This document shows, in pieces, positions 43,128-50,288 of a stretch of 64,000 bases of DNA. The translations under genes and the position numbers were made by a program. The notes beneath the pieces were generated by a model, which did no database searches, was not told where the DNA came from, and was given only the letters and a program-made list of their open reading frames with translations. This stretch comes from Schlesneria sp. (GTDB lineage: Bacteria; Planctomycetota; Planctomycetia; Planctomycetales; Planctomycetaceae), in contig JAQGHU010000088.1 of NCBI GenBank assembly GCA_028291515.1, positions 1 through 64,000 on the forward strand. The letters are read 5' to 3'. How positions within the stretch are numbered: position 1 is the stretch's first letter; each line of letters starts with the position of its first letter.

Positions 43128-43281
43128 GCGTCCGCAGCCGCGTCTGTTGCGTACGGCGAGGAGAGGACGTTGGAAGCTCGCTCAAAACGCATCGCTTCGC
43201 CGGGGCGACCGATCCTCGCGAACAGGTGCCAGCGCTCGGCAGCGACGATTCTTAAGCGTCCAGCGGTCTACCAATCAAGTA

Positions 43282-43325
43282 GGCAACCCCGACATCGAAA
43301 TCCCGACATCAGGGTTGCCGTTTTC
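43282..43325 (+). terminator. Possible hairpin terminator
   Basis: GGCAACCC (43282-43289) pairs perfectly with GGGTTGCC (43312-43319), followed by GTTTTCC. The 22-base loop holds two copies of CGACATC. It lies 155 bases downstream of the small membrane protein gene. The loop is large for an intrinsic terminator and the T run short, so this is weak. Confidence 0.35.
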
Positions 43326-43360
43326 CCCAACCTGATAAACGCACCGGCTTTATAAAGAAA

Positions 43361-43516
43361 TGTAGCGTTTGTAGCGCAAACCCCGTCGCGGAACCCAATT
43401 CCCCAACCTGCGTATTGCACCGGGGTTAGATTTGATTTGTAGCGCTGTAGCGCCGTAGCGCTCACTTTTGAAAATGTTTTCCTCCGCACGTATAGAAAGG
43501 CGATTTGAGCGCTACA
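43361..43516. repeat. TGTAGCG iteron-like cluster
   Basis: TGTAGCG at 43361-43367, 43370-43376, 43438-43444 and 43446-43452, then CGTAGCG at 43454-43460, and an inverted copy CGCTACA at 43510-43516 followed by CGCTGCA. The units come in groups at 8-9 base steps, and the word TTCCCCAACCTG precedes both groups (about 43322 and 43398), so the whole block of about 75 bases looks duplicated. It lies in a 450-base gap without a supported gene. Iterons at 8-9 base steps are typical of replication-initiator or primase-bound sites; the role is inferred. Confidence 0.6.
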
Positions 43517-43579
43517 GCGCTGCAGGCTGGAACCGAACCCACTGCGGAAGGAACCTCGGCGCGAACACATCTACGCGTG

Positions 43580-43813
43580 TCAGCCCGGAGTATTTCGCGG
43601 ATCTTTGGCCGGGGCAATCGTGTCCTTCTGACGGATCTGGCCATCAAGACCCATCACTTTAAGCTCGCCGCCGCCTTGGTTCGCAAGGTTCTGGTGGGCC
43701 GCGTCGTGAGCCTGTCTCTGAGTTTCGTGGTAGGACGTCACCTGCTGATTGCCGTCACACTTGTTAGCCCATCCTTGCGGCGTGTGGAATACCGAACGAT
43801 CTTTGTCAGACAT
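43580..43813 (-). CDS. DUF2188 domain protein
   Basis: A 77-residue protein from ATG 43813 (GGGAAAG upstream); an ATG 33 bases earlier is less likely. The order TPQGWANKCDGNQQVTSYHE, AHDAAHQNLANQGGGELKV, then GLDGQIRQKDT is the DUF2188 pattern: aromatic G-W strand, helix with repeated A, and a closing strand with the G-x-D-G-x-I turn. DUF2188 is a small dsRBD-like fold often found in phages, plasmids and stress-linked clusters; function unknown. Confidence 0.75.
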   Translation of the reverse strand: MSDKDRSVFHTPQGWANKCDGNQQVTSYHETQRQAHDAAHQNLANQGGGELKVMGLDGQIRQKDTIAPAKDPRNTPG

Positions 43814-43989
43814 TTCACTTTCCCTAATCTGAGAATATCCTTCCAAGCCACAATCCGTATGGCCTACGATGTTTCAAGGATACACCCCGTGGTTCTCGGG
43901 TCAATACACTTATCTCCGAGATATGACAAAATAATGGTCGGAGAGAACCTGATTTATCAGGATGCCCCGGACGGGATTGCGGCATCCCC

Positions 43990-46900
43990 CTATCTGTAGC
44001 TCCGATTGCCACGACGATTCATCTCTTCAGACACGATATCAGCAATCTGCCGAGCGTCAGCATTGGTGAAGCGGTTCACGTTCGGCAGGTTGATACTAAC
44101 GCTCTTGCCGCCGCCGCTTTGTAGGCCAGGGTCGCGCATGAACGAAGGATCAGTCGGCGTGAGGATCGGCCCTCTTGGACCGAGCAACGCGTTCAGACCG
44201 CTCTCAATCTGCGTTCCCGCGTCTTCAAAAATGGCCCCCATCGACCCGACGCTGCCGCCGAGTTGCATCATCCCATTATTCACGTTACCCATCGTGTTCA
44301 TGAACCCGTTGCCGACGCCCATCATCCAGTTCGCATAATTGCTGACGTAGTCATTGAAGTTGCCTTCAGCGATGCCCGACATCTTCTCGCGAAGCGCGTC
44401 TTCAAAGTTCAGCCCCGCGCCCGCGAAGTCCCCTCGGATCAACCTTGCCTCACGCTCCTTCTTAGCCGCCTTTTCGGCTTCGTCGCCGAGCAGTGCGACT
44501 TCTTGCCGGAACTCTTCCAGGGAGAGATCACCAGACCGCAATCGTTGTTTCAAATCCTCTAGCCCACGGCTGAACATTGAGACAGCTTGATACTGAGCGG
44601 GACCGACCGAGTTAAACAGCTTCGTTCGAAACGCCGACAGCGCCGCGTCGCCTTGCTTCTCAGCGGATTGAATCTGCTGAGCGGCTTGCTTGTGTCCCTG
44701 CGCAGTCTCGCGAGCGGCTCGTTCGACCTCTTGCAAGCCGATCTTGTATTCCTGTTCTGAGATGGACCCCTTACGGAACTCATCATTGAGTGCCCCGACC
44801 TGCTGCCGGAACTTCACGAACTCGCCATCAGTCAGTTGCCCCTTATCCTTCAGTGAAGTGACTGCAGCGCCAGTTGCCGTGTCACCCTTTGTGATCTTCC
44901 CTTCAAGCGTCGCTTTGTCGGTACGATCCTTCAGCGATTGCAGGAACGATGCTGTAATCGCGTCGATTGCCGCTTTGTCTTTCGGGTTGATCCCTGCGTA
45001 CTGCTGCGCGAAGGCGTTTGCATCATCTGCAGTTGCCCCGTTTTGCGCGTTCGCCAGTCGCTTGGCGTGATCGACGCCAACGCCGTCTTTCATCAGGAAG
45101 TCACGCATCTTGTCTAGGCCAGGAAGGTGATCTTCCTTTTGCTGACCTTTGTTCTCGATATCGCGGAGGGAATCTTCCAACTTCTTAGCGTTCGCCGCGC
45201 CGTTCAACGGGTTGAATGGACCCCGCTCCCCTTGAGCTGCGCCAGCCGCTTCGGCAGCGTTCTTTTTGCGAACCTCATCAAGTCGCCTTTGAACCTCTTG
45301 CTCTCGCTTTTCTGCCGCCTCAAACGCCTGCTTGTCCTGCTCCGCTTTGCTTGCCAGTCCGGGGCGCTCCATATCGCCGCCGAGTCCAGGGATGTTGTTG
45401 CGGATGTTTCGATTCAGCCATCCATTCACATCCTTCACATCAGCGCCGGTATCGTGGTCCGAAAGAGCTTTCTGCGACACGCCCGATTGCTGCGCTGCTT
45501 GATTCGCCTTCTGCTTGGCATCGGCCAGCGCCTGCTCAAGCGACCCCTCTTTTTCGTCATTCCACATCCGGTCGATATCGTCCATCTTCTTATTGTGCTG
45601 GTTTTGCTTGTTCTGCTCGATCTTGTCATGCAACTTCTGGATGCGCGCTTCGGCCTCTTGGGCGCGATCGATGGATTCCTGAATGTTCATCGAAATGAGC
45701 TTCCAGGCGGTCGCCACAGCAGCGAGACCGACCAGCATCCCGAGGCCGACAGGAGTCGCGAAGAACGCGAGCATCGACGTTGTCGCAGCCTGCGAAGCGA
45801 CCTGCACTGCAGTGAAGGCAGCAGGCAGGCGCATCAACATCGTGATTGTGCTGATGATCGCAGAGCCGAGCGACAGGAACGCTTGATTCAGGCCGAGCAG
45901 GCCAGTGATCTGGAGGGCGATGAACGCCGCCATGAGCTGCGGATGAGCAACTAGAAATTGCATAAGCGGCGCGAGGAGCTGATAGGCAGCTTGACCGCAC
46001 GCAATCAACTCGCGATCCATCCCGGAAAGCGTCGTAATGACTTGCCCAGTTGCCTGAGTCATCCACACGAACAGAGCAATCAGGTTCTCGACGAACTTTT
46101 CGCCGTGCGTGTCGATCAGCCGCATGATCGTCGCAACGAGCTGCGATACAGCTTCGTTGAGTTGCTTCATTACGACATCGCTCGCGCCCGTGTTGAACGC
46201 CTTGGACAAACGCCCCATAACGTCAACCATCGCGGTATACAGGGGTTCCCAAACCTGCCCGCAGAACTGCGAGAAGTCATCCTTCAAGCTCGACCAGAGA
46301 CCGCTGAATTTCTTCGACATGGCAGCGGACGCACCTTCCGCGCGTCGCCCCATTTCGTCGATGATCAGCATCGCCGATTCGCGACCATCCAGCGCGCCGG
46401 ATTCACTCAGCTTGCGGACTTCAGCAACGGACCTGCCCATTCGTGACGCGAGCATGTCCCAACCCGCGATACCGCGATTGGTGAGCTGCATCATGTCCTG
46501 TGCGTTCACACGACCCGCTGTCATCATCTGAGACAGCGCCAGCGCGACACCGCGCAGAGCTTCATCACCGCCGCCGATGGACGAAACCGAGTCGCCCACC
46601 TTTCGCAGAACTGGAATCAGCTCGTTGGCGCTGATCTTGGCGTTCAAGAACTGAATCGCCGCAGCTCGAACCCCGTTGAACTCGAATGGCGTTTCTTTCG
46701 AGAACCGCAACAGATCGGCCAGCGTGATCTTGGCTTGCTGAACACTTCCGGTCAGAGTCGTCAGCATGACTTCGGCGTTCTCAGTCATCGACTTGAAGCC
46801 GATGCCGGTCGCCGCAGTGGTTGCCGCGATGCCCGCAGCAATTGACGCTACACCAACGACGATTCGCTCAATAGCGACGCCAACGTCGTTGCCAGCTTTT

Positions 46901-47007
46901 GCCCACTTCGAAGAGAAATCATCCGTCAACCTGCCGACTTGCTGCATACCAGCCTGAAAGTCGGCGAAGTTGACGCGGACGATTGCAATCAGTTCTTTCA
47001 GTTGCAT
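43990..47007 (-). CDS. Phage tape-measure protein
   Basis: A 1005-residue protein. The N-terminal third matches the tape-measure domain (TIGR02675 type): NFADFQAGMQQV at the start, membrane-like helix (VVGVASIAAGIAATTAATGIG), then KSMTENAEVMLTTLTGSVQQAK, FSKETPFEFNGVRAAAIQFLNA and MMTAGRVNAQDMMQLTNRGI. A second hydrophobic stretch (about 330-450) and a very long Ala/Gln/Lys helical region follow, which in phages spans the tail length. It sets tail length and is ejected with DNA in siphophages and myophages. The start has GGAG 10 bases upstream. No other virion gene is seen in the element, so its present use is unclear. Confidence 0.88.
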   Translation of the reverse strand: MQLKELIAIVRVNFADFQAGMQQVGRLTDDFSSKWAKAGNDVGVAIERIVVGVASIAAGIAATTAATGIGFKSMTENAEVMLTTLTGSVQQAKITLADLLRFSKETPFEFNGVRAAAIQFLNAKISANELIPVLRKVGDSVSSIGGGDEALRGVALALSQMMTAGRVNAQDMMQLTNRGIAGWDMLASRMGRSVAEVRKLSESGALDGRESAMLIIDEMGRRAEGASAAMSKKFSGLWSSLKDDFSQFCGQVWEPLYTAMVDVMGRLSKAFNTGASDVVMKQLNEAVSQLVATIMRLIDTHGEKFVENLIALFVWMTQATGQVITTLSGMDRELIACGQAAYQLLAPLMQFLVAHPQLMAAFIALQITGLLGLNQAFLSLGSAIISTITMLMRLPAAFTAVQVASQAATTSMLAFFATPVGLGMLVGLAAVATAWKLISMNIQESIDRAQEAEARIQKLHDKIEQNKQNQHNKKMDDIDRMWNDEKEGSLEQALADAKQKANQAAQQSGVSQKALSDHDTGADVKDVNGWLNRNIRNNIPGLGGDMERPGLASKAEQDKQAFEAAEKREQEVQRRLDEVRKKNAAEAAGAAQGERGPFNPLNGAANAKKLEDSLRDIENKGQQKEDHLPGLDKMRDFLMKDGVGVDHAKRLANAQNGATADDANAFAQQYAGINPKDKAAIDAITASFLQSLKDRTDKATLEGKITKGDTATGAAVTSLKDKGQLTDGEFVKFRQQVGALNDEFRKGSISEQEYKIGLQEVERAARETAQGHKQAAQQIQSAEKQGDAALSAFRTKLFNSVGPAQYQAVSMFSRGLEDLKQRLRSGDLSLEEFRQEVALLGDEAEKAAKKEREARLIRGDFAGAGLNFEDALREKMSGIAEGNFNDYVSNYANWMMGVGNGFMNTMGNVNNGMMQLGGSVGSMGAIFEDAGTQIESGLNALLGPRGPILTPTDPSFMRDPGLQSGGGKSVSINLPNVNRFTNADARQIADIVSEEMNRRGNRSYR

Positions 47008-47149
47008 GGCGAAACAACTCCGGCCAAGGCTCGGTTGTTCCGCTACCCACCTCTTTCAGTTCTGCTTGAGTGAAATCATGAGTTGATTACGATAGCTGCG
47101 AGATGGAATGCGTCTACGTGGTGGGTTGGTCGATACTGTCGGAGGTGCA

Positions 47150-47527
47150 ATGGTCAGCGATGTTTCGGAAACCACTACCGTCACAATTCACTCGCTCATT
47201 GATCCCGCATCCGCGACCCCTGATCGTGTTTACCGTCAGCGGCCAGTGCTCGAAGGTGATTTGAAGAAGGTGTTGGAGCTGAATATCCGGCCAACAGCGC
47301 ACGCCGTCGAGTTGTTTCGCAAAGCCGACTTCATTTTCGTAGTCGACGTGATGACTCAGAAAGCATACACGCTGTTCGGGCGGGGCATGGAGTGCTTGAT
47401 GGAACCGGGGTTGCTTCAGATTTTGAAAATCGAAGTCGACGAAGATGGAGACGAGTTACTCGGCCTTTGGCTACTTGGGTTAGCCAAAGCAATTAGAGGT
47501 GCGCTCGGGCAGCAGGCCAATGCATAG
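47150..47527 (+). CDS. Unknown small protein before the RusA-like gene
   Basis: A 125-residue protein from ATG 47150, with GGAGG 5 bases upstream; a GTG/ATG-like start 42 bases earlier is not supported. It has a beta-rich N-terminus (TTTVTIHSLIDPA) and a helical C-terminus rich in Leu (LWLLGLAKAIRGALGQQ). No family is recognised. Its stop overlaps the next start codon by one base (TAGTG), so they form a transcriptional unit divergent from the tape-measure gene. Confidence 0.55.
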   Translation: MVSDVSETTTVTIHSLIDPASATPDRVYRQRPVLEGDLKKVLELNIRPTAHAVELFRKADFIFVVDVMTQKAYTLFGRGMECLMEPGLLQILKIEVDEDGDELLGLWLLGLAKAIRGALGQQANA

Positions 47528-48351
47528 TGGGGCTACGTTCAACGCGAATGCGCAGTCATCAAACACAGGAAGTCCCCTCCCGAGCTAGTGACATGTCGAC
47601 GGTTCACGCGATACGATCACAAGTCTTGGAGTATGCCCGTGGTCACGATTTCACGAAGCCAACCTTTTCGACCATGAACGACGAACTTTCTGACGCTATC
47701 GAACTCGCAAACTCTGGGAAGGCCCCTTCGCCTTTTGGAAAGATCGAGATCGTCATCCCCGGTCGTCCCGTGTCCGTGCAATCTGCGAAGCCGGTTAAAG
47801 ATGAGTACTTGGCTCGCATAAAGAAAGTGCTTTCAAATTATCAATATGTCCTTACCGGGCAGTTGATTTTGGATGTCACTTGGTTGCTGCCAGCCAAGAG
47901 CAGGTACGAAACCGATGCAAGCGTAGACATCGACAATTGTCTGAAGCCAATAATCGATGCGTTTACAGGACCAGACGGGCTGTTCGTCAATGACTGTCAG
48001 ATTAAGGGGCTTTACATTTGCTGGCGGCACATCGAATCGGGTGACGAGAGACTCCACTTTGAATTTGAGTTTGACGCCGATCAGTTTTGCTGCAAAGAGG
48101 GACTGGCTTTTATCCGGTTGAATAAAGGGCTATGTTGCCCTGTGAATCGAACGTGGCCGATGGCCGTTCGTGTTGCGTGGGTCGGTGCCATCAAGATGGG
48201 CGAACTGTTCAAATCGCAACTTGAGAAACTCGGCGCGCCGTATCTAGCGTTATCGGGCATGGTCGGAGGAAACCAGCCGTTCCACATTACGCGGACGGCG
48301 GGTTTTCCGTTGATTACAGCCGACGAATTCATCGCTGGTGTAGATGCATAG
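47527..48351 (+). CDS. RusA-like Holliday-junction resolvase
   Basis: A 274-residue protein. The core (about 70-180) has IVIPGRPVSVQSAK at the start of the fold, then SVDIDNCLKPIIDAFTG and LFVNDCQIKGL; the spaced acidic residues (D-x-D-N and N-D) are the metal-binding residues of RusA, which cuts four-way DNA junctions. The C-terminal 90 residues are an added domain. GTG 47527 overlaps the previous stop; ATG 47593 is an alternative that loses a non-conserved stretch. In phages RusA resolves replication or packaging intermediates; here it sits with primase genes on the element. Confidence 0.78.
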   Translation: MGLRSTRMRSHQTQEVPSRASDMSTVHAIRSQVLEYARGHDFTKPTFSTMNDELSDAIELANSGKAPSPFGKIEIVIPGRPVSVQSAKPVKDEYLARIKKVLSNYQYVLTGQLILDVTWLLPAKSRYETDASVDIDNCLKPIIDAFTGPDGLFVNDCQIKGLYICWRHIESGDERLHFEFEFDADQFCCKEGLAFIRLNKGLCCPVNRTWPMAVRVAWVGAIKMGELFKSQLEKLGAPYLALSGMVGGNQPFHITRTAGFPLITADEFIAGVDA

Positions 48352-48416
48352 TACATCCGAGGCCACGGTCAGGATTCCCTGCACTTGATGCACATACGAC
48401 TTCCCGTAACGAGCAT

Positions 48417-49241
48417 TCACGAACCACGATCAATAACGCGCTTCACGGCATTCGCATTCCATTGAGCACCACGACGGGTAGTGTGACCTTCCGTATTCAG
48501 GAAGTCCGCAATTTGTTGCAAAGTCGCCCCGCTAGCGCGACGCTGCTGCATTGAAGGCACTAAGTCCGAGTAGGCTTCGCGCGCTGCCGATGAAATCTTC
48601 AACGCGGCGGCACTTCGGGCCTTAACCAATCCTGCAGTGCGTGCGTCTTCGCGACCATCCCAATGTCCTGGGCGAGCAGACCCGAGTTTTGTCCCGCGCG
48701 CTTTCGCGACCTGCAAAGCCGCCCTAGTCCTATCACTAATCGCCTTCGCTTCCCCTTCTGCGACTGCTGAAAGAATGTGGATCGTCAGTCGGTTAGCGTG
48801 TTCCAGATCAATCGCGATAAAGTCGACCCCGGATTCCATCAATCGAGACAAGAACGCCACATTCCTCGCCAGACGGTCCAGCTTGGCGACGACGAGCGTC
48901 GACTTAGACCGCTTTGCGTGCGCCAACGCTCTCGCGAGTTGGGGTCGATCCGATTTCTTGCCGGATTCGACCTCTTGATAGCTCGCCAGAAGCTGGCACC
49001 CGCGCTGGGCGACGAATGCCCCGATTGCGGCTTGCTGCCCATCTAGACCCAAACCAGATCGTCCCTGCTTGGCTGTCGACACTCGATAATAGGCAATGAT
49101 CGACTTCACGGCGGAATCCCCGAAGTAGCTGGAAATCAACCTGTCCAACTGATCTGCGATCATATTATCGTTTCCGTCGACGAGCATCAACTGAAATGAT
49201 AAATCGGCGACTTCGGGGACGGCCGGGGCTTTTTTCTTCAT
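48417..49241 (-). CDS. Serine recombinase (resolvase/invertase type)
   Basis: A 274-residue serine recombinase. The catalytic Ser is Ser55 in YYRVSTAKQGRSGLGLDGQQ. The core goes on to YQEVESGKKSDRPQLARAL, KLDRLARNVAFLSRLM and the long E-helix (HILSAVAEGEAKAISDRTRAAL). An arm with a helix-turn-helix (SGATLQQIADFLNTEGHTTRRG) ends the chain, binding the cross-over site. About 45 residues at the N-terminus are an added segment. Such a protein could resolve dimers of the element or invert a segment; no inverted pair of recombination sites could be identified by eye. Confidence 0.88.
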   Translation of the reverse strand: MKKKAPAVPEVADLSFQLMLVDGNDNMIADQLDRLISSYFGDSAVKSIIAYYRVSTAKQGRSGLGLDGQQAAIGAFVAQRGCQLLASYQEVESGKKSDRPQLARALAHAKRSKSTLVVAKLDRLARNVAFLSRLMESGVDFIAIDLEHANRLTIHILSAVAEGEAKAISDRTRAALQVAKARGTKLGSARPGHWDGREDARTAGLVKARSAAALKISSAAREAYSDLVPSMQQRRASGATLQQIADFLNTEGHTTRRGAQWNANAVKRVIDRGS

Positions 49242-49268
49242 CTGTTCAAACTTCCAATGGGCGGCGAC

Positions 49269-49958
49269 CTAAGTGTTACGCCCCAGCAACGAGTCGTTGC
49301 TGCGCTTCAGCTCTTTGATTTCCTGGCGCAAGGCGTGAATCTGACCGTCCGGAGATTGCTCCCATTGCAATCGTGCCCGCTGCTCGGATTGCTCCTGCTG
49401 GCGTCGATACTCGGCGTCCCTGTCGCGTTGGATCGTCCTCAATCGTCTTGTGACGGCAACTGCTTCCCTGATGTGGATGATCTGTCCTTCTCCGATGAAG
49501 GCGCATGGCCCTTCCGGAGTCATGAACCAATCATCGTCGTCGAGGACACTACGGCACCAATGACCTTGGGGGAGCGAGCCTATAGCTCCCAGTGTGAGTG
49601 GCCTCGGCCCATAAATTTCCCCTGCGAGTGACTTCATCGCGAAGTCACTCGACAGAAGAATGCCACCAGCTTCGTCCAATGTTAAAGGCGGCTTTCGCAG
49701 TTGCGCGGCAACGATGGCCTGCTCGACGGTGACGAGGGCTGTGTGAATTAGGTTGACTTCTTTTGATGCGACCTCCAGCGCGCCCTTTAGGCGGTTAGCA
49801 ACCTGTGCGGTAGTTTCCCCAGGCGGAACAATCTGAACATAGTGGCGGGCCAACTCGGCTGGCGACAGATCTGGCGATGGCGAAGCCGCTGCTCGCAAAC
49901 CAGCCAGAGGATTACCTACTCGTTCGAATACTGCGACAAAATCTTCACCCCAGGACAT
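49269..49958 (-). CDS. Unknown protein with C-terminal coiled coil
   Basis: A 229-residue protein from ATG 49958, with AAAGGAG 6-7 bases upstream. The frame is open 276 bases further and those codons include four Cys in a CxxC...C....C pattern, but they carry no start or ribosome site, so I leave them out. The N-terminus is MSWGEDFVAVFERVGNPLAG; the middle has helices (VANRLKGALEVASKEVNLIH), and the end is a long charged coiled coil (RDRDAEYRRQQEQSEQRARL, ALRQEIKELKRSNDSLL). No family recognised. It follows the primase gene by 317 bases. Confidence 0.6.
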   Translation of the reverse strand: MSWGEDFVAVFERVGNPLAGLRAAASPSPDLSPAELARHYVQIVPPGETTAQVANRLKGALEVASKEVNLIHTALVTVEQAIVAAQLRKPPLTLDEAGGILLSSDFAMKSLAGEIYGPRPLTLGAIGSLPQGHWCRSVLDDDDWFMTPEGPCAFIGEGQIIHIREAVAVTRRLRTIQRDRDAEYRRQQEQSEQRARLQWEQSPDGQIHALRQEIKELKRSNDSLLGRNT

Positions 49959-50275
49959 AAACTCGCTCCTTTGTGACCACAATCGGTGACCGTCGAACCT
50001 AAAACAGACGTTTTCGTGACACTTTCGGTGCGGATTCGGCAGAGTTTGTCCGCATTCCGCACACAATTTGAACTGACCAACGGGCCAACGCAGTGTCAGC
50101 CAGTGGATTCTGTTGAGTGAACTGGTGACGCGCCGGCAATTCGGCGCACAAGACAGATGCGATGGCTTCCTGCATTCTTCTGGCGGGTGACAGGTGACAT
50201 GAGGTGACGCAGATTCACCCCTTGCGTGTAGCAACTAATTCCTATGAGGCGATAGTACAATTCCTGTCACCAGCG
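49959..50275. other. Interval with inverted repeats after the primase gene
   Basis: About 317 bases. Apart from the inverted GGTGAC repeats (own entry) and a short stretch encoding four Cys in the frame of the gene below, nothing is recognisable. The AT-rich part between the repeat arms includes AACTAATTCCTATGAGG. Confidence 0.5.
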
Positions 50276-50288
50276 TCACCTGTCACCC
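50185..50288. repeat. Facing GGTGAC repeats: candidate replication origin
   Basis: GGGTGACAGGTGAC (50185-50198) and GTCACCTGTCACCC (50275-50288) are a perfect 14-bp inverted repeat. A further GGTGACGC (50203-50210) pairs with GCGTCACC (50273-50280), and another TGTCACC is at 50264-50270. In all, three GGTGAC words on one side face three GTCACC words on the other, 60-76 bases apart, around an AT-rich centre. The right arm overlaps the last codons of the primase-helicase gene. Elements with P4-type primases carry iterons near this gene; an origin is inferred. Confidence 0.55.

Noticed and set aside
43170-43355. 61-codon frame from TTG with GAGGAGAGG upstream
   Set aside because: Spacing to TTG is short, the frame runs through a hairpin with internal repeats, and the peptide is Arg/Pro/Ser-rich without fold.
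43361-43516. CRISPR array
   Set aside because: Repeat units are 7 bases with 1-2 base or irregular gaps; there are no spacers of 25-40 bases and no cas genes in the window.
45127-45954. 275-codon plus-strand frame inside the tape-measure gene
   Set aside because: Leu-rich antisense shadow of the Gln/Glu/Lys helical region; no motif.
49959-50080. Four-Cys zinc-finger-like stretch in the frame upstream of the coiled-coil gene
   Set aside because: No start codon with a ribosome site upstream; the AAAGGAG site at 49958 explains the gene without it.
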